Of a stretch of DNA of 36,517 bases, positions 8,136-16,854 are shown piece after piece (positions within the stretch are counted from its first letter, which is position 1; each line of letters begins with the position of its first letter). The DNA lies in the NCBI GenBank assembly GCA_020628085.1, contig JAHDFQ010000010.1:4171-40687 (forward strand), given 5' to 3'. The DNA comes from Saprospiraceae bacterium. GTDB taxonomy: Bacteria; Bacteroidota; Bacteroidia; Chitinophagales; Saprospiraceae. The translations under genes and the position numbers were made by a program. The notes below the pieces were generated by a model that saw only the letters and a list, made by a program, of their open reading frames with translations, made no database searches and was not told the origin of the DNA.

Positions 8136-9794
8136 TTATTCTACCATAAATTTCCAAACCGCTTCACCATTGACTTGAATAAAATACATACCACTTGTCC
8201 ATTCGGAAATATCCAAAAACATACGCCCACCAGATGCTTCACAACTTTCGACTTTAAGTCCAACGGCACTAAAAATATCAATGTCAACCATTTTACCAGC
8301 CTCCCACTTTATAGTGATTCGATCAGATGCAGGGTTTGGAAATACTTCTAATTTGTAATCTTCGATCAACTCAACAGAAGATAAGATCATATCACAAAAA
8401 TCGGTATCAGGTTCTAATTCTAAATATCCTTGTGGTGATAAATCTCGTCCTTCAAAGGCTTCAAAATCAGACGGAATTCGATGTACTCTAAAAGTGAGGT
8501 TGTTGTTGATAGCAAGTGTGTCGCCCTGCGTAGCAAATGCCCCTCCAACGATAGGTGTTTTATATTCCCACACAATTTCATCATCAGGCGTCGTTTCAAA
8601 TAAATATCCAAATCGCCCGACCCCAATCAAGGCATTTCCGTTGGGTAAAATCTGTACACTCGACAAACCCGTTGACCACATCTTAGTCGGTTCTGGGTGT
8701 AAATATGTCCAGTCAAAATCAGCGGGTTCAAATGTACCTTGCGTGATGGGATACACATTTTTATACATATCAAAATTGGGATTAAAGATATTCACAGTTG
8801 AAAAATCTGCTCCTACTCGATTATTAAAAACGGCTATTTTACCAAAATCTGGATTGCTGAAATTCAAATATTCATCTACCCAATGCGCATCATGCTGATA
8901 GAATAATTGTTGATCGGCTTCCGTACCTGCATCATAAGTCATCGGATTTCCCCAACGATACAATAAGTCCCCACCTTTGTTACCCAAACCACCTGTGCTA
9001 CCAGCCGCTTGTGCGGTAGTGGTACTATGGTCTATGATCCAAACCTCATTAAATGTCGGAACACTCAACATAATTTGATCTAAATTTTCATTATAATCTA
9101 TCGAATTGGAGTGCATCCAATCTGGATGACCATTAGAAGTATCCCAGTTAATATCTATCAATTCAGGATGATCGCCAACAACGCCAAAATTCTCTTTAGT
9201 AGCATCAAAATCTTGAATCAAATGATCCCAAGCGTGCCATTCCCAAATGATTTCATCTGTATTTGGGTTGACTTCTATGATATAATCTGGCCACATCTTA
9301 GCTTGCGCCAACGAACTTGTATCTCGACCTGCCTGAGCTGCCTCATCTGCTGTTTTCAACTCCCAAGCAATCATTAAGATATTACCGTTGGGCATTGGTT
9401 CAATATCATGGTGCAAGCGATCATTTTCATCATTGCGTGTAAAAGACCATTCTAGGTTGTTGTCCCAATCTCGGATTTCAACGGTTGCACCGCCACCACC
9501 AGCCCAGATAGGATTACCAGCAATGGAAGCAGGGCGTTTTGTTTTAATCAATCGACCGTCTTCTTGTAAATAGGACATGTTTCCAGGGCGTACATTTGCT
9601 TCATCATCCCACCGATGTACCACCTCCCCACAGTTATTCAACAGGTAAACATTTGGTTGATTGTGTGGATAAATCAGGTTATAACCTTCAAATGCTTTTG
9701 ATGGAACATAGGATAGCAACCCAACGGTATTGTCTTGTGCTGCAAGTTGAAAAATGAAGCAAGAAAAGAGTAAAAATGTATATATTTTTTTCAT
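8136..9794 (-). CDS. Arylsulfotransferase-like secreted protein with T9SS sorting domain
   Basis: The 552-residue protein has a signal peptide (1-20, LAAQ). The body resembles the arylsulfate sulfotransferase (ASST) beta-propeller family, whose members move sulfate from one phenolic ester to another through a sulfo-histidine without PAPS. Conserved-looking His residues sit in HHDIEPMPNG (128-129), HSNSIDYNE (228) and HDAHW (301, 304). Repeated blade-like segments include WEWHAWDHLIQDFD and GGDLLYRWGNP. The C-terminal 75 residues or so (VFPNPASDRITIKW, TSGMYFIQV) form a T9SS type A sorting domain, so export to the surface is expected. It follows its paralogue (9825-11516) by 30 bases, so the two are probably co-transcribed. 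Enzymatic activity is inferred from family only; many Bacteroidota ASST-like proteins are uncharacterised. Confidence 0.87.
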   Translation of the reverse strand: MKKIYTFLLFSCFIFQLAAQDNTVGLLSYVPSKAFEGYNLIYPHNQPNVYLLNNCGEVVHRWDDEANVRPGNMSYLQEDGRLIKTKRPASIAGNPIWAGGGGATVEIRDWDNNLEWSFTRNDENDRLHHDIEPMPNGNILMIAWELKTADEAAQAGRDTSSLAQAKMWPDYIIEVNPNTDEIIWEWHAWDHLIQDFDATKENFGVVGDHPELIDINWDTSNGHPDWMHSNSIDYNENLDQIMLSVPTFNEVWIIDHSTTTAQAAGSTGGLGNKGGDLLYRWGNPMTYDAGTEADQQLFYQHDAHWVDEYLNFSNPDFGKIAVFNNRVGADFSTVNIFNPNFDMYKNVYPITQGTFEPADFDWTYLHPEPTKMWSTGLSSVQILPNGNALIGVGRFGYLFETTPDDEIVWEYKTPIVGGAFATQGDTLAINNNLTFRVHRIPSDFEAFEGRDLSPQGYLELEPDTDFCDMILSSVELIEDYKLEVFPNPASDRITIKWEAGKMVDIDIFSAVGLKVESCEASGGRMFLDISEWTSGMYFIQVNGEAVWKFMVE

Positions 9795-9824
9795 AAAATG
9801 AACTATTAAAATTATACCTTGATT

Positions 9825-11516
9825 TTAATTAGATTTTACAATTTTTTGTGTTGCAAATGTAGTGAAATTGTTGTTCTGAAACTGCACAAAGTACATACCC
9901 TGCTGCCAATCTTGAACGTCAATATTTAAAGTAGTTTGATTGGTATTAGTAGAAAACATCAATCGTCCAGTTACATTAAAAATCTGAATAGAATAGAAAT
10001 CTGTCGTTTCCTTTTGAATCCGTAATTCATTGACTACAGGGTTATTCACCACATAAATATCTTCCAAGAGTTTAGTTGGAGAAGTGACATGGACTAAAGT
10101 ATCCGTAATGCCTAAACCAATTGAACAAAAATAGTCAATAGGTTCTAGTTCCAACTTACCCTGAGGAGTCAAATCTTTTTCTTCAAAAGCTGAATAATTT
10201 AATGGATAGCGAGTCGTTCTGAATACATCATTTTGATTGGCAGGATCACCTTGAATAATCGGAAAATCGAATCGAATTGGATTGATATACTCCCAAACTA
10301 TTTCTTTTTCATAAGTTACTTCAAAAAAACGACCACTATTCCCTTCACAAATTAATGTATTTCCGTTGGGTAAACGGGTAGCACCAGATATTCGGCTAGA
10401 ATAGAAAGAAGCAGGTTGTTCCGCAGTATACTGCCAAAAAGAAACTTCTGGTCTAAACGAAGAAACAGAATCAATTTCATAAATGCCATCCGAATTGATG
10501 GGTGGATCAATAACATCAACCGTTGAGAAAGGAAGCGAGGAGGATTCTGGTCGATTACCATTATTAAAAACCATAATTTTTCCTTCGTCCAAAAGACCTT
10601 CATCTATCCAATTGGCATGATGTTGACCAAAAAACTGTTGATCTTCGATGGTTCCTCTGCCATACATGCGAGGATTACCCCAACGATACAGTAGGTCGCC
10701 TCCTCTTCCGCTATTGCCTCCTAATGAACTGGCAGCCTCTTCGGTTGTTGTGCTGTGATCAATAATCCAAAATTCTCCGAAATTTCGAGAATTAATAATA
10801 ATTTGATCTAGTTCCTCATTGTAATCAATTCCATTGGCATGAATCCAGTCCTTTGCACCAACTGGGCCAGCATTAATATCTACTCGTTCTGGATAATCAG
10901 CAGCTTCTCCAAAGTTGACCAAATTAGGGTCATAACTCTGAATTAGGTGATCCCAAAGACTCCATTGCCAAACGATTTCTACATTATTGGTTTCTAAAAT
11001 TGGTTTAACCTCCACTAATTGTGTTACCCAAATACCCTCTGGGTTGACTAAATCAGGATTGATTCCTACAGAAAGAGCTTCTTCTGCGCTATGACTTTCC
11101 CAAGCTAAAATCAGTATATTCCCATTAGGCATAGGATAGATGTCATGATGTTGATGGTAAGAAGGAGAAGAATAATCATACTGCCAAAGTAGGTTACTAT
11201 TCCAATCAAATAATTGAAGCCTTCCGCCACTACCACCTCCACTAAAATTACTAGGAATACGAGCCGTTCGTAGTAAATTTCCATTTTCTAACAAATACAC
11301 AGACAGACCTGGTTCGTGTTCACTTGTCCATTCATGGACTAAATCGCCACAATTATCAATTAAAAATGTTCTTGTGCTATTATTTGGAGTAAATAGATTA
11401 TATCCGTCGTAGGCAGTTGGTTCATAACGAAATAAGCCAACCGTTGGTGTCAATTGACCTAGAACAGTTGTAGTAAATAAAAGGTGAACGATCACTAAGA
11501 GGTATCGAAATTGCAT
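9825..11516 (-). CDS. Arylsulfotransferase-like secreted protein with T9SS sorting domain (paralogue)
   Basis: The 563-residue protein has a signal peptide (1-20) and the same propeller-type ASST body as its downstream neighbour. Matching segments include GLFRYEPTAYDGYNL, QHHDIYPMPNGNILILAWE (His123-124), HANGIDYNEELDQIIINS (His226) and GGDLLYRWGNP. In the third His cluster it reads GQHHANW where the neighbour has YQHDAHW: His299 aligns with His301, but Asn302 replaces His304. The C-terminus (residues about 485-563, NNPVVNELRIQ then QQGMYFVQF and a lysine-containing end) is a divergent T9SS sorting domain. It is the first gene of the tandem pair. The upstream 117-bp gap has a nested hairpin that may end transcription of the 11634-12110 gene. 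Confidence 0.87.
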   Translation of the reverse strand: MQFRYLLVIVHLLFTTTVLGQLTPTVGLFRYEPTAYDGYNLFTPNNSTRTFLIDNCGDLVHEWTSEHEPGLSVYLLENGNLLRTARIPSNFSGGGSGGRLQLFDWNSNLLWQYDYSSPSYHQHHDIYPMPNGNILILAWESHSAEEALSVGINPDLVNPEGIWVTQLVEVKPILETNNVEIVWQWSLWDHLIQSYDPNLVNFGEAADYPERVDINAGPVGAKDWIHANGIDYNEELDQIIINSRNFGEFWIIDHSTTTEEAASSLGGNSGRGGDLLYRWGNPRMYGRGTIEDQQFFGQHHANWIDEGLLDEGKIMVFNNGNRPESSSLPFSTVDVIDPPINSDGIYEIDSVSSFRPEVSFWQYTAEQPASFYSSRISGATRLPNGNTLICEGNSGRFFEVTYEKEIVWEYINPIRFDFPIIQGDPANQNDVFRTTRYPLNYSAFEEKDLTPQGKLELEPIDYFCSIGLGITDTLVHVTSPTKLLEDIYVVNNPVVNELRIQKETTDFYSIQIFNVTGRLMFSTNTNQTTLNIDVQDWQQGMYFVQFQNNNFTTFATQKIVKSN

Positions 11517-11532
11517 GTCTAGTATATTTTAA

Positions 11533-11578
11533 GCAAATTGATCTAATTGTAAGATCAGCATAAAAGTACTCAATTTGC
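11533..11578 (-). terminator. Nested stem-loop, possible terminator
   Basis: An 8-bp outer stem (11533-11540 with 11571-11578) encloses or alternates with a 6-bp inner stem (11539-11544 with 11552-11557). On the minus strand it is followed by TTAAAATATAC, so the T-tract is weak. It lies between the Cys-motif protein gene and the ASST-like gene and could be a terminator or a leader structure. Confidence 0.35.
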
Positions 11579-11633
11579 AAAATAAAACAGCTTAAAGACA
11601 AATAGCGACAATTAACGATGTAATCTAATAAAC

Positions 11634-12110
11634 TTATTCGGGGGCATCAATCTGTACGGCATCGGTTAGTGAAAACATAATATCATTGGGTTTAAAACCT
11701 AAATAGTGAAACGTTCCCTTGATATAAATAGCCTCATCTGAATAATCAATTTTGATTTCGTCTTTGGTTGAAACTTCCATAACGGATTCTACACCTGCTT
11801 TACCACAAAAAAAGCAGTTCTCGTAAGGATAGGCAGAAAACATAAAATGATTTTGTCCTTTTTTTCCCGAAAGCGGAATAATATATCCTTTAACGATCAC
11901 TTCGTCTCCCTCCATAGCCTTAATCATGGGTTCAGTTCGAGGTGCACGCACAGCCATTTCATTGGCTTCGTTCATCTGCATATCAAATTTAATCATGCCA
12001 AGCGTTCGCCAGATATTTTTTGGTTGTGCCATTACGTCAACATGCACAAATAGTGTACTTACAAATAGTAAATAGATAAAGAAAGGTTTATATTTTAAAT
12101 TTATCATCAT
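11634..12110 (-). CDS. Small periplasmic protein with NCFFCG motif
   Basis: The 158-residue protein has an N-terminal hydrophobic signal (residues about 8-29, ending VMAQ). The mature part is short and beta-rich, with EGDEVIVKGYIIPLSGKKG followed by YPYENCFFCGKAGVESVMEV, then KGTFHYLGFKPNDIMFSLTDA. The two cysteines in NCFFCG could bind a metal or form a disulfide. The arrangement resembles small DUF3299-like periplasmic proteins that carry a similar Cys motif after an OB-like strand set; this is a resemblance by eye. It is transcribed divergently from msrAB, with 216 bp between them. I cannot assign a function. Confidence 0.75.
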   Translation of the reverse strand: MMINLKYKPFFIYLLFVSTLFVHVDVMAQPKNIWRTLGMIKFDMQMNEANEMAVRAPRTEPMIKAMEGDEVIVKGYIIPLSGKKGQNHFMFSAYPYENCFFCGKAGVESVMEVSTKDEIKIDYSDEAIYIKGTFHYLGFKPNDIMFSLTDAVQIDAPE

Positions 12111-12326
12111 TCAAAAAGTTGTACTTGCAAATTACATCAATTTGATGGAACTATCTTTTAAGGAACGGTTAAAGTTCTATTTTGGATTAAATTTGAGTTC
12201 GTTATCATCCTTTTCTTTAAAATTTTGTTAAACTATTCGATCTAACATCTAATGGAGTGGATTACTGTTTTATTAATACCTTAAATATCTCATCAGTTAC
12301 TTTCAATAATTTTAAAAACGTAAAAA

Positions 12327-13403
12327 ATGATGAAATCAATTATTGCTGCTAGTCTGATTATTGGACTTTTTTTAGTGGCTTGCGCCCAACCCAAATCGAA
12401 TAATAATACTGCTAGCGTTAAAAAGAAAATGACACCCAAAGCTGTCAACGTAAATCTGGAAAATGCAGAAGAAGCAACATTCGGAGCAGGTTGTTTTTGG
12501 TGTATTGAAGCTGTTTTTGAAGAGTTGCGAGGTGTGATTTCGGTAGAATCTGGTTATTCTGGAGGGTTTACTAAAAATCCGACCTATAAAGATATTTGTA
12601 CCAAGAAAACGGGTCATGTAGAGGTAGGACGCATTGTTTATGATCCTGATATAATTTCCTTTGAAACATTGCTAGAAGTATTTTGGACAACACACAATCC
12701 AACAACCAAAGACCGCCAAGGTGCAGATGTCGGGCCGCAATATCGTTCTGTGATTTACTATCATAATGACACCCAAAAAGAGATCGCCGAAGAGTCTATG
12801 AAAACGGTGGCTACCGAGTTATGGGATGATCCAATTGTTACAGAAATCAGTCCCTTAATTAATTATTATCCTGCGGAAGATTATCATCAGGATTATTATG
12901 CACTAAATCCCAATTACGGCTATTGTACTGCGGTAATTAATCCTAAAATGGAAAAGTTTAGAAAGCGATTTGCAGATAAATTGAAAGGAGCAGAACCCGA
13001 TCAATCAAGCGCTTTACCACCTATTTTAGATGAAGGTGAGTATAATGAACTGAATGATAAAGAATCGTATGTTATCCGTCAAAAAGGAACAGAGCGAGCA
13101 TTTTCGGGTGCTTACCACGACAATAAAAAAGAAGGTATTTACATTTGTCGCCAATGTAATCAACCTTTATTTACATCAGAAGATAAATTCGATTCTGGGA
13201 CAGGTTGGCCAAGTTTTGATGATATTTACGAAGCAGGTGCCGTTGATGAATTGAGAGATGCTGATGGACGTAGAACGGAGATTGTTTGTGGAAACTGCAA
13301 TGGTCACTTAGGGCATGTATTCCGTGGAGAACGTATGACCGATAAATCCACGCGTCACTGTGTCAATTCAGCTTCTTTAGATTTTGTGCCTATGGTGCAA
13401 TAA
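12327..13403 (+). CDS. msrAB: Bifunctional methionine sulfoxide reductase MsrA-MsrB, lipoprotein
   Basis: This 358-residue fusion repairs both methionine-S- and R-sulfoxide. An N-terminal lipoprotein signal is visible (FLVAC, lipid Cys19), so the enzyme should be membrane-anchored on the periplasmic side. The MsrA domain (about 48-205) has the catalytic motif GCFWC, with Cys56 as nucleophile, and later YHQDYYALNP and GYCTAVI. The MsrB domain (about 225-355) has zinc ligands in CRQC (274, 277) and CGNC (321, 324), the segment GTGWPSF, and catalytic Cys345 in RHCVNSASLDF. A-then-B order is common in bacterial fusions. Start is the ATG pair at 12327/12330. Reducing power might come from periplasmic thioredoxins such as those at the window start (inference). 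A strong terminator follows. Confidence 0.95.
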   Translation: MMKSIIAASLIIGLFLVACAQPKSNNNTASVKKKMTPKAVNVNLENAEEATFGAGCFWCIEAVFEELRGVISVESGYSGGFTKNPTYKDICTKKTGHVEVGRIVYDPDIISFETLLEVFWTTHNPTTKDRQGADVGPQYRSVIYYHNDTQKEIAEESMKTVATELWDDPIVTEISPLINYYPAEDYHQDYYALNPNYGYCTAVINPKMEKFRKRFADKLKGAEPDQSSALPPILDEGEYNELNDKESYVIRQKGTERAFSGAYHDNKKEGIYICRQCNQPLFTSEDKFDSGTGWPSFDDIYEAGAVDELRDADGRRTEIVCGNCNGHLGHVFRGERMTDKSTRHCVNSASLDFVPMVQ

Positions 13404-13441
13404 AATAGCGTGAATTGTAAAGAATAAAGTAAATAAAACGG

Positions 13442-13485
13442 TAGGTTTGTGAATATAAAATTTAATTCACAAACCTATTTTTTTT
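13442..13485 (+). terminator. Rho-independent terminator after msrAB, overlapping the next start codon
   Basis: A perfect 13-bp stem (13442-13454 with 13465-13477), a 10-base loop and eight consecutive T (13478-13485) form a strong terminator 38 bases after the msrAB stop. The last two T are the first two bases of the TTG start proposed for the methyltransferase gene. The left arm begins TAGGTTTG, which also fits the Bacteroidota -7 box TAnnTTTG; whether it works as a promoter is unknown. Confidence 0.85.
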
Positions 13486-14695
13486 GCAATTACCTGAAAT
13501 TCCAACCAAACGAATCGCCATCAAAGTCCGTCCGTCGGTTAATAAAATCATCAAGAAAGGGCATCCCTGGGTGTTTGAAGATGCCATTGAAAAACAAAAT
13601 ATAGAAGGAGCAGCAGGCGATGTGGCAATTGTGTTTGATCGTAAAACTAATAAGCTATTAGCGGTAGGTTTGTACGATCCGTTTTCTCCTATTCGCATCA
13701 AAATTCTACAACGAGGATCACTACAACTCAACAAAGATTGGTTTCAAGAAAAGATTCAACAATGTTTAGCAATTCGTCAACCGTTGCTCAAAACGGACAC
13801 GAATAGTTACCGATTGGTGAGCGGCGAAAATGACGGTTTACCAAGTTTGGTAGCAGATGTGTATGCACATGTGTTGGTAGTTAAAATCTACTCCTTGATT
13901 TGGTTGCCATATTTGAAAATGATTTTTCCGATTTTGTTAAAACAAACAGGCTGTACAACATTGGTACTGCGGATGAGTCGTTCTGTTCAAAAACAACCTG
14001 AACTATTACATGGATTAGAAGATGGGCAGGTCATAACAGGTGAACTGGAAGACGAAGAAGTTGTTTTCACCGAATACGGATTACGGTTTTATGCCAACGT
14101 GATAAAAGGACACAAAACGGGTTATTTCCTTGATCATCGAGACAACCGCCGCAAAATTGGAACAATGGCTCGCAACAAACGAGTATTAGATATTTTTGCG
14201 TATGCAGGTGGGTTTTCGGTTCATGCACTTGGTGGTGGAGCAAAACGGGTGGTGAGCTTGGATATTAGTAAACAAGCACTTGAAATGGCACGTCGAAATG
14301 CGGCTTTAAATTTTGAGAATCCCAATCATGAATGTATGCCAGCAGATGCGTTTAAAGGAATGGATCAGTTGCGTAAATCAGGTGAAGTGTTCGATATTAT
14401 TATTGTCGACCCACCGTCATTTGCCAAGCGTGCTTCGGAAATTGACAAAGCCATTCAGGCTTATGCGCAACTTGCAAAATTGGCAATTCCTTTAGTCGCC
14501 AAAAACGGTATTTTACTATTGGCTTCGTGTTCAAGTCGAGTCGATGCGGATACTTTTTTTGAAACGAATTTGAATATTTTACAACAATCCAATCGAAAAT
14601 TTACAGAGCTGGAGCGTACGTTTCATGATATCGATCATCCGATTGGTTTTCCCGAAGGTGCATATTTGAAAGCGATGTATGTGCGGATGGATTAA
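13484..14695 (+). CDS. rlmI: RlmI-like 23S rRNA (cytosine-5) methyltransferase, PUA domain
   Basis: The family methylates a cytosine in 23S rRNA using S-adenosylmethionine. The 403-residue protein has an N-terminal PUA-type RNA-binding region (about 10-80, KVRPSVNKIIKKGHPWVFED), the bridge GHKTGYFLDHRDNR (209-222), SAM motif I VLDIFAYAGGFS (234-245), motif IV VDPPSFAKR (308-316) and the catalytic-type Cys349 in ASCSS. The start must be non-ATG: the frame opens after a stop at 13463 and has no ATG until the middle of the protein. TTG at 13484 keeps the PUA domain intact. That codon abuts the T-tract of the msrAB terminator, so the mRNA is probably leaderless, driven from inside the hairpin region, or made by readthrough. 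It ends 5 bases from the convergent hydrolase gene. Confidence 0.87.
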   Translation: MQLPEIPTKRIAIKVRPSVNKIIKKGHPWVFEDAIEKQNIEGAAGDVAIVFDRKTNKLLAVGLYDPFSPIRIKILQRGSLQLNKDWFQEKIQQCLAIRQPLLKTDTNSYRLVSGENDGLPSLVADVYAHVLVVKIYSLIWLPYLKMIFPILLKQTGCTTLVLRMSRSVQKQPELLHGLEDGQVITGELEDEEVVFTEYGLRFYANVIKGHKTGYFLDHRDNRRKIGTMARNKRVLDIFAYAGGFSVHALGGGAKRVVSLDISKQALEMARRNAALNFENPNHECMPADAFKGMDQLRKSGEVFDIIIVDPPSFAKRASEIDKAIQAYAQLAKLAIPLVAKNGILLLASCSSRVDADTFFETNLNILQQSNRKFTELERTFHDIDHPIGFPEGAYLKAMYVRMD

Positions 14696-14700
14696 GGGGG

Positions 14701-15693
14701 TTACTCCCACCCTTTCATTCCTAACACCTTTTCTGCAAATGCAAAAGTTGAATCACGAACACTGTCTAAATCTTTTCCTTGCAAATAACAGGTCATAACA
14801 TGCGCCCCTGCATCTGGAAAAGCAACTGCTCTTTTCTGATGATCAGGCACGTCGATTAATCGAATATAATCTTGAATGCGTTTCATCGAAATCACATCAT
14901 CTCGTTCTTCTTCATTTTTATAATAATAGCCCACAAAAGAAGGTTGTGTTATTTTGGAATAGGTTTCATCGGTCATCGTTTCATCTAATAAGGCTTGTAG
15001 TGCAATAATTCCTTCGGTTCGATACTCGGTTGTCCAGTAAGGGTAACAATCTTCGGGCATCCCTAATTTACGATACTTACCACTTAATTGAAATGCTAAT
15101 TGTCTGCCCCAAGGCATCGTTAATAATTTGGCAGTAGGATAATTGAGTTCAAAATTGGGAGAATAAAAAATTTGTGCATCAATCATTTCTGGATTTTCAG
15201 CAGCCAAATAAGCGGAGAGCGTTCCACCTGTCGAGCAAGACATCACAATTACTTTTTCACCGATCAGATTACCAATAGCAATTGCTTCTTTTGCAGCATC
15301 AATTAATTTTTTTGGAGTCAATGTTTTAAATGATTCTCGATCATCAATTCCATGCTGTGCCAAACGAGATAGATACATATTACATCCATACCGTTTTGCA
15401 AAATCTTCATGCACAGGATCACCTTCCTCTTGACTTGCTGAAAACCCATGTAAATACACCACGCTGAAAGGTGTTTTTCGGATAGAATCTGCCCAAACAA
15501 TACGAGCTTCGTTATCTGGTTTCAGATTTTTAATTTGATTTTCTTTTTGAGCAATATAATCATCCAAATTTTCAAGTGGAATAGACAAAGGTAAGATTTG
15601 ACTTTCTATGGCAGGATATGTCGGTTTTGGACCGAGAGCATACAAAGCGATTAAGCCTACGAAAAACAGTAAAATCCAATATCTTTTTTTCAT
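14701..15693 (-). CDS. Membrane-anchored alpha/beta hydrolase
   Basis: The 330-residue protein starts with a signal anchor (residues 5-22, WILLFFVGLIALYALG). The rest is an alpha/beta-hydrolase fold with the oxyanion segment VVYLHGFSAS (78-87). The probable nucleophile is Ser154 in SCSTGG, a variant of the usual GxSxG because the first position is Ser rather than Gly. Asp or Glu in the EERDDVISM region and His298 in GAHVM would complete the triad. The fold resembles lysophospholipase/carboxylesterase-like periplasmic enzymes, but the substrate cannot be read from the sequence. It is convergent with the methyltransferase and divergent from the aldo/keto reductase (113 bp between starts). Confidence 0.85.
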   Translation of the reverse strand: MKKRYWILLFFVGLIALYALGPKPTYPAIESQILPLSIPLENLDDYIAQKENQIKNLKPDNEARIVWADSIRKTPFSVVYLHGFSASQEEGDPVHEDFAKRYGCNMYLSRLAQHGIDDRESFKTLTPKKLIDAAKEAIAIGNLIGEKVIVMSCSTGGTLSAYLAAENPEMIDAQIFYSPNFELNYPTAKLLTMPWGRQLAFQLSGKYRKLGMPEDCYPYWTTEYRTEGIIALQALLDETMTDETYSKITQPSFVGYYYKNEEERDDVISMKRIQDYIRLIDVPDHQKRAVAFPDAGAHVMTCYLQGKDLDSVRDSTFAFAEKVLGMKGWE

Positions 15694-15806
15694 CTTGGTT
15701 GTTTTAAGAAAAAATCAAAACTTTTGTATCCATTCTTGTTTTCAACAATCAAAAGCGTAATTTTAAGCTACAAAAATAAAAGTAATCATAATTTAAATAG
15801 AAATCT

Positions 15807-16703
15807 ATGTCTGAAAGTTATTATCCTGTTACTTTTTCGCCGATTATTGTTGGAGCTATGCGCTTAGGTAAGTGGGGCGCACAAATGACAACTGATGAGC
15901 TAGAAGTCTTCGTTAAAGGTTGTATAGAATTGGGTGTAACGACCTTCGATCATGCAGATATTTATGGTGATTACACCACCGAAGCGGACTTTGGAAAAGT
16001 ATTGGCAAAAAATCCAGAATGGCGAAGCCAAATGCAAATTATTACCAAGTGTGGTATTTGCCATGTCTGTGAAAATAGACCAGAATATAGCGTAAAAGCA
16101 TACGATTCTAGTCCAGAACACATAGAGGCATCTGTTAATAATTCATTAGAAGCATTATCAACAAAATATATTGATTGCCTATTGATTCACCGACCAGACA
16201 TGTTGATGGATCCACAAGGGGTAGAAAAAATTGTACAGCAGTTACTAGAAGAAGGAAAGATTCGATCTTTTGGAGTATCTAATTTTAGTAGTAAGCAGTT
16301 CAAACATTTGCATGATAATGTTCCGTTACATACCAACCAAATAGAAGCCTCTTTACTTCAATTAGATGCTTTTTCAAATGGAACGTTAGAACAACTCATG
16401 GACTACCATTTACGACCGATGGCATGGTCACCTTTGGGCGGTGGGAGTGTGTTTTCGGAAGAAGTAGATGCCAAAACTCAGCGCATCAAAAATACGGCAA
16501 CTCCTTTGCTAGAGAAATATAATTGTTCAATGGATCAGCTGCTGTTAGCGTGGCTATTGCGCCATCCATCCCAGATTATTCCAGTGCTTGGAACGACCAA
16601 ACTAGAACGTGTGGCATCCGCCGTTCAAGCATTAGACATTGAAATATCTCGAAATGATTGGTACGCTTTGTATCAGGCTTCTACTGGGACTACGATTGCT
16701 TAA
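15807..16703 (+). CDS. Aldo/keto reductase, YdhF-like
   Basis: This is an NAD(P)H-dependent oxidoreductase with a TIM-barrel fold, 298 residues. The AKR catalytic tetrad is visible: Asp48 and Tyr53 in FDHADIYG, Lys81 in IITKCG and His128 in LLIHRPD. The NADPH-binding region includes IIPVLGTTKLERV near the C-terminus. The sequence CGICHVCENRPEYSVKAYD after the catalytic Lys, and the general layout, resemble E. coli YdhF; the physiological substrate is unknown. It has no signal peptide and is cytoplasmic. It is monocistronic, followed by a long nested inverted repeat that lacks a T-tract, and is convergent with the GH73 gene. Confidence 0.9.
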   Translation: MSESYYPVTFSPIIVGAMRLGKWGAQMTTDELEVFVKGCIELGVTTFDHADIYGDYTTEADFGKVLAKNPEWRSQMQIITKCGICHVCENRPEYSVKAYDSSPEHIEASVNNSLEALSTKYIDCLLIHRPDMLMDPQGVEKIVQQLLEEGKIRSFGVSNFSSKQFKHLHDNVPLHTNQIEASLLQLDAFSNGTLEQLMDYHLRPMAWSPLGGGSVFSEEVDAKTQRIKNTATPLLEKYNCSMDQLLLAWLLRHPSQIIPVLGTTKLERVASAVQALDIEISRNDWYALYQASTGTTIA

Positions 16704-16717
16704 TTTTTTTGAGAAGC

Positions 16718-16839
16718 AAGAAGCAAGAGCGTGCGCTACGCTTACTTAAAGAAATGAGACTTCAAATTAGACGCTAATAAAACGCTCTTTGAAGTCTCAT
16801 TTCTTTAAGTTCTGATTTATCAGAACGCTCTTGATTCTT
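16718..16839. repeat. Nested inverted-repeat element between convergent genes
   Basis: About 120 bp fold into nested stems. A perfect 23-bp inner stem (16744-16766 with 16788-16810) encloses a 21-base loop. An outer stem of 14 positions with one mismatch (16718-16731 with 16826-16839) encloses it. Two small hairpins lie on the sides (16728-16742 and 16810-16825). An AGAGCG core recurs within the element. There is no clean T-tract on either side, so it is not a standard terminator, although it lies between convergent gene ends. Confidence 0.8.
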
Positions 16840-16854
16840 ACGTCCCCAAAAGAA

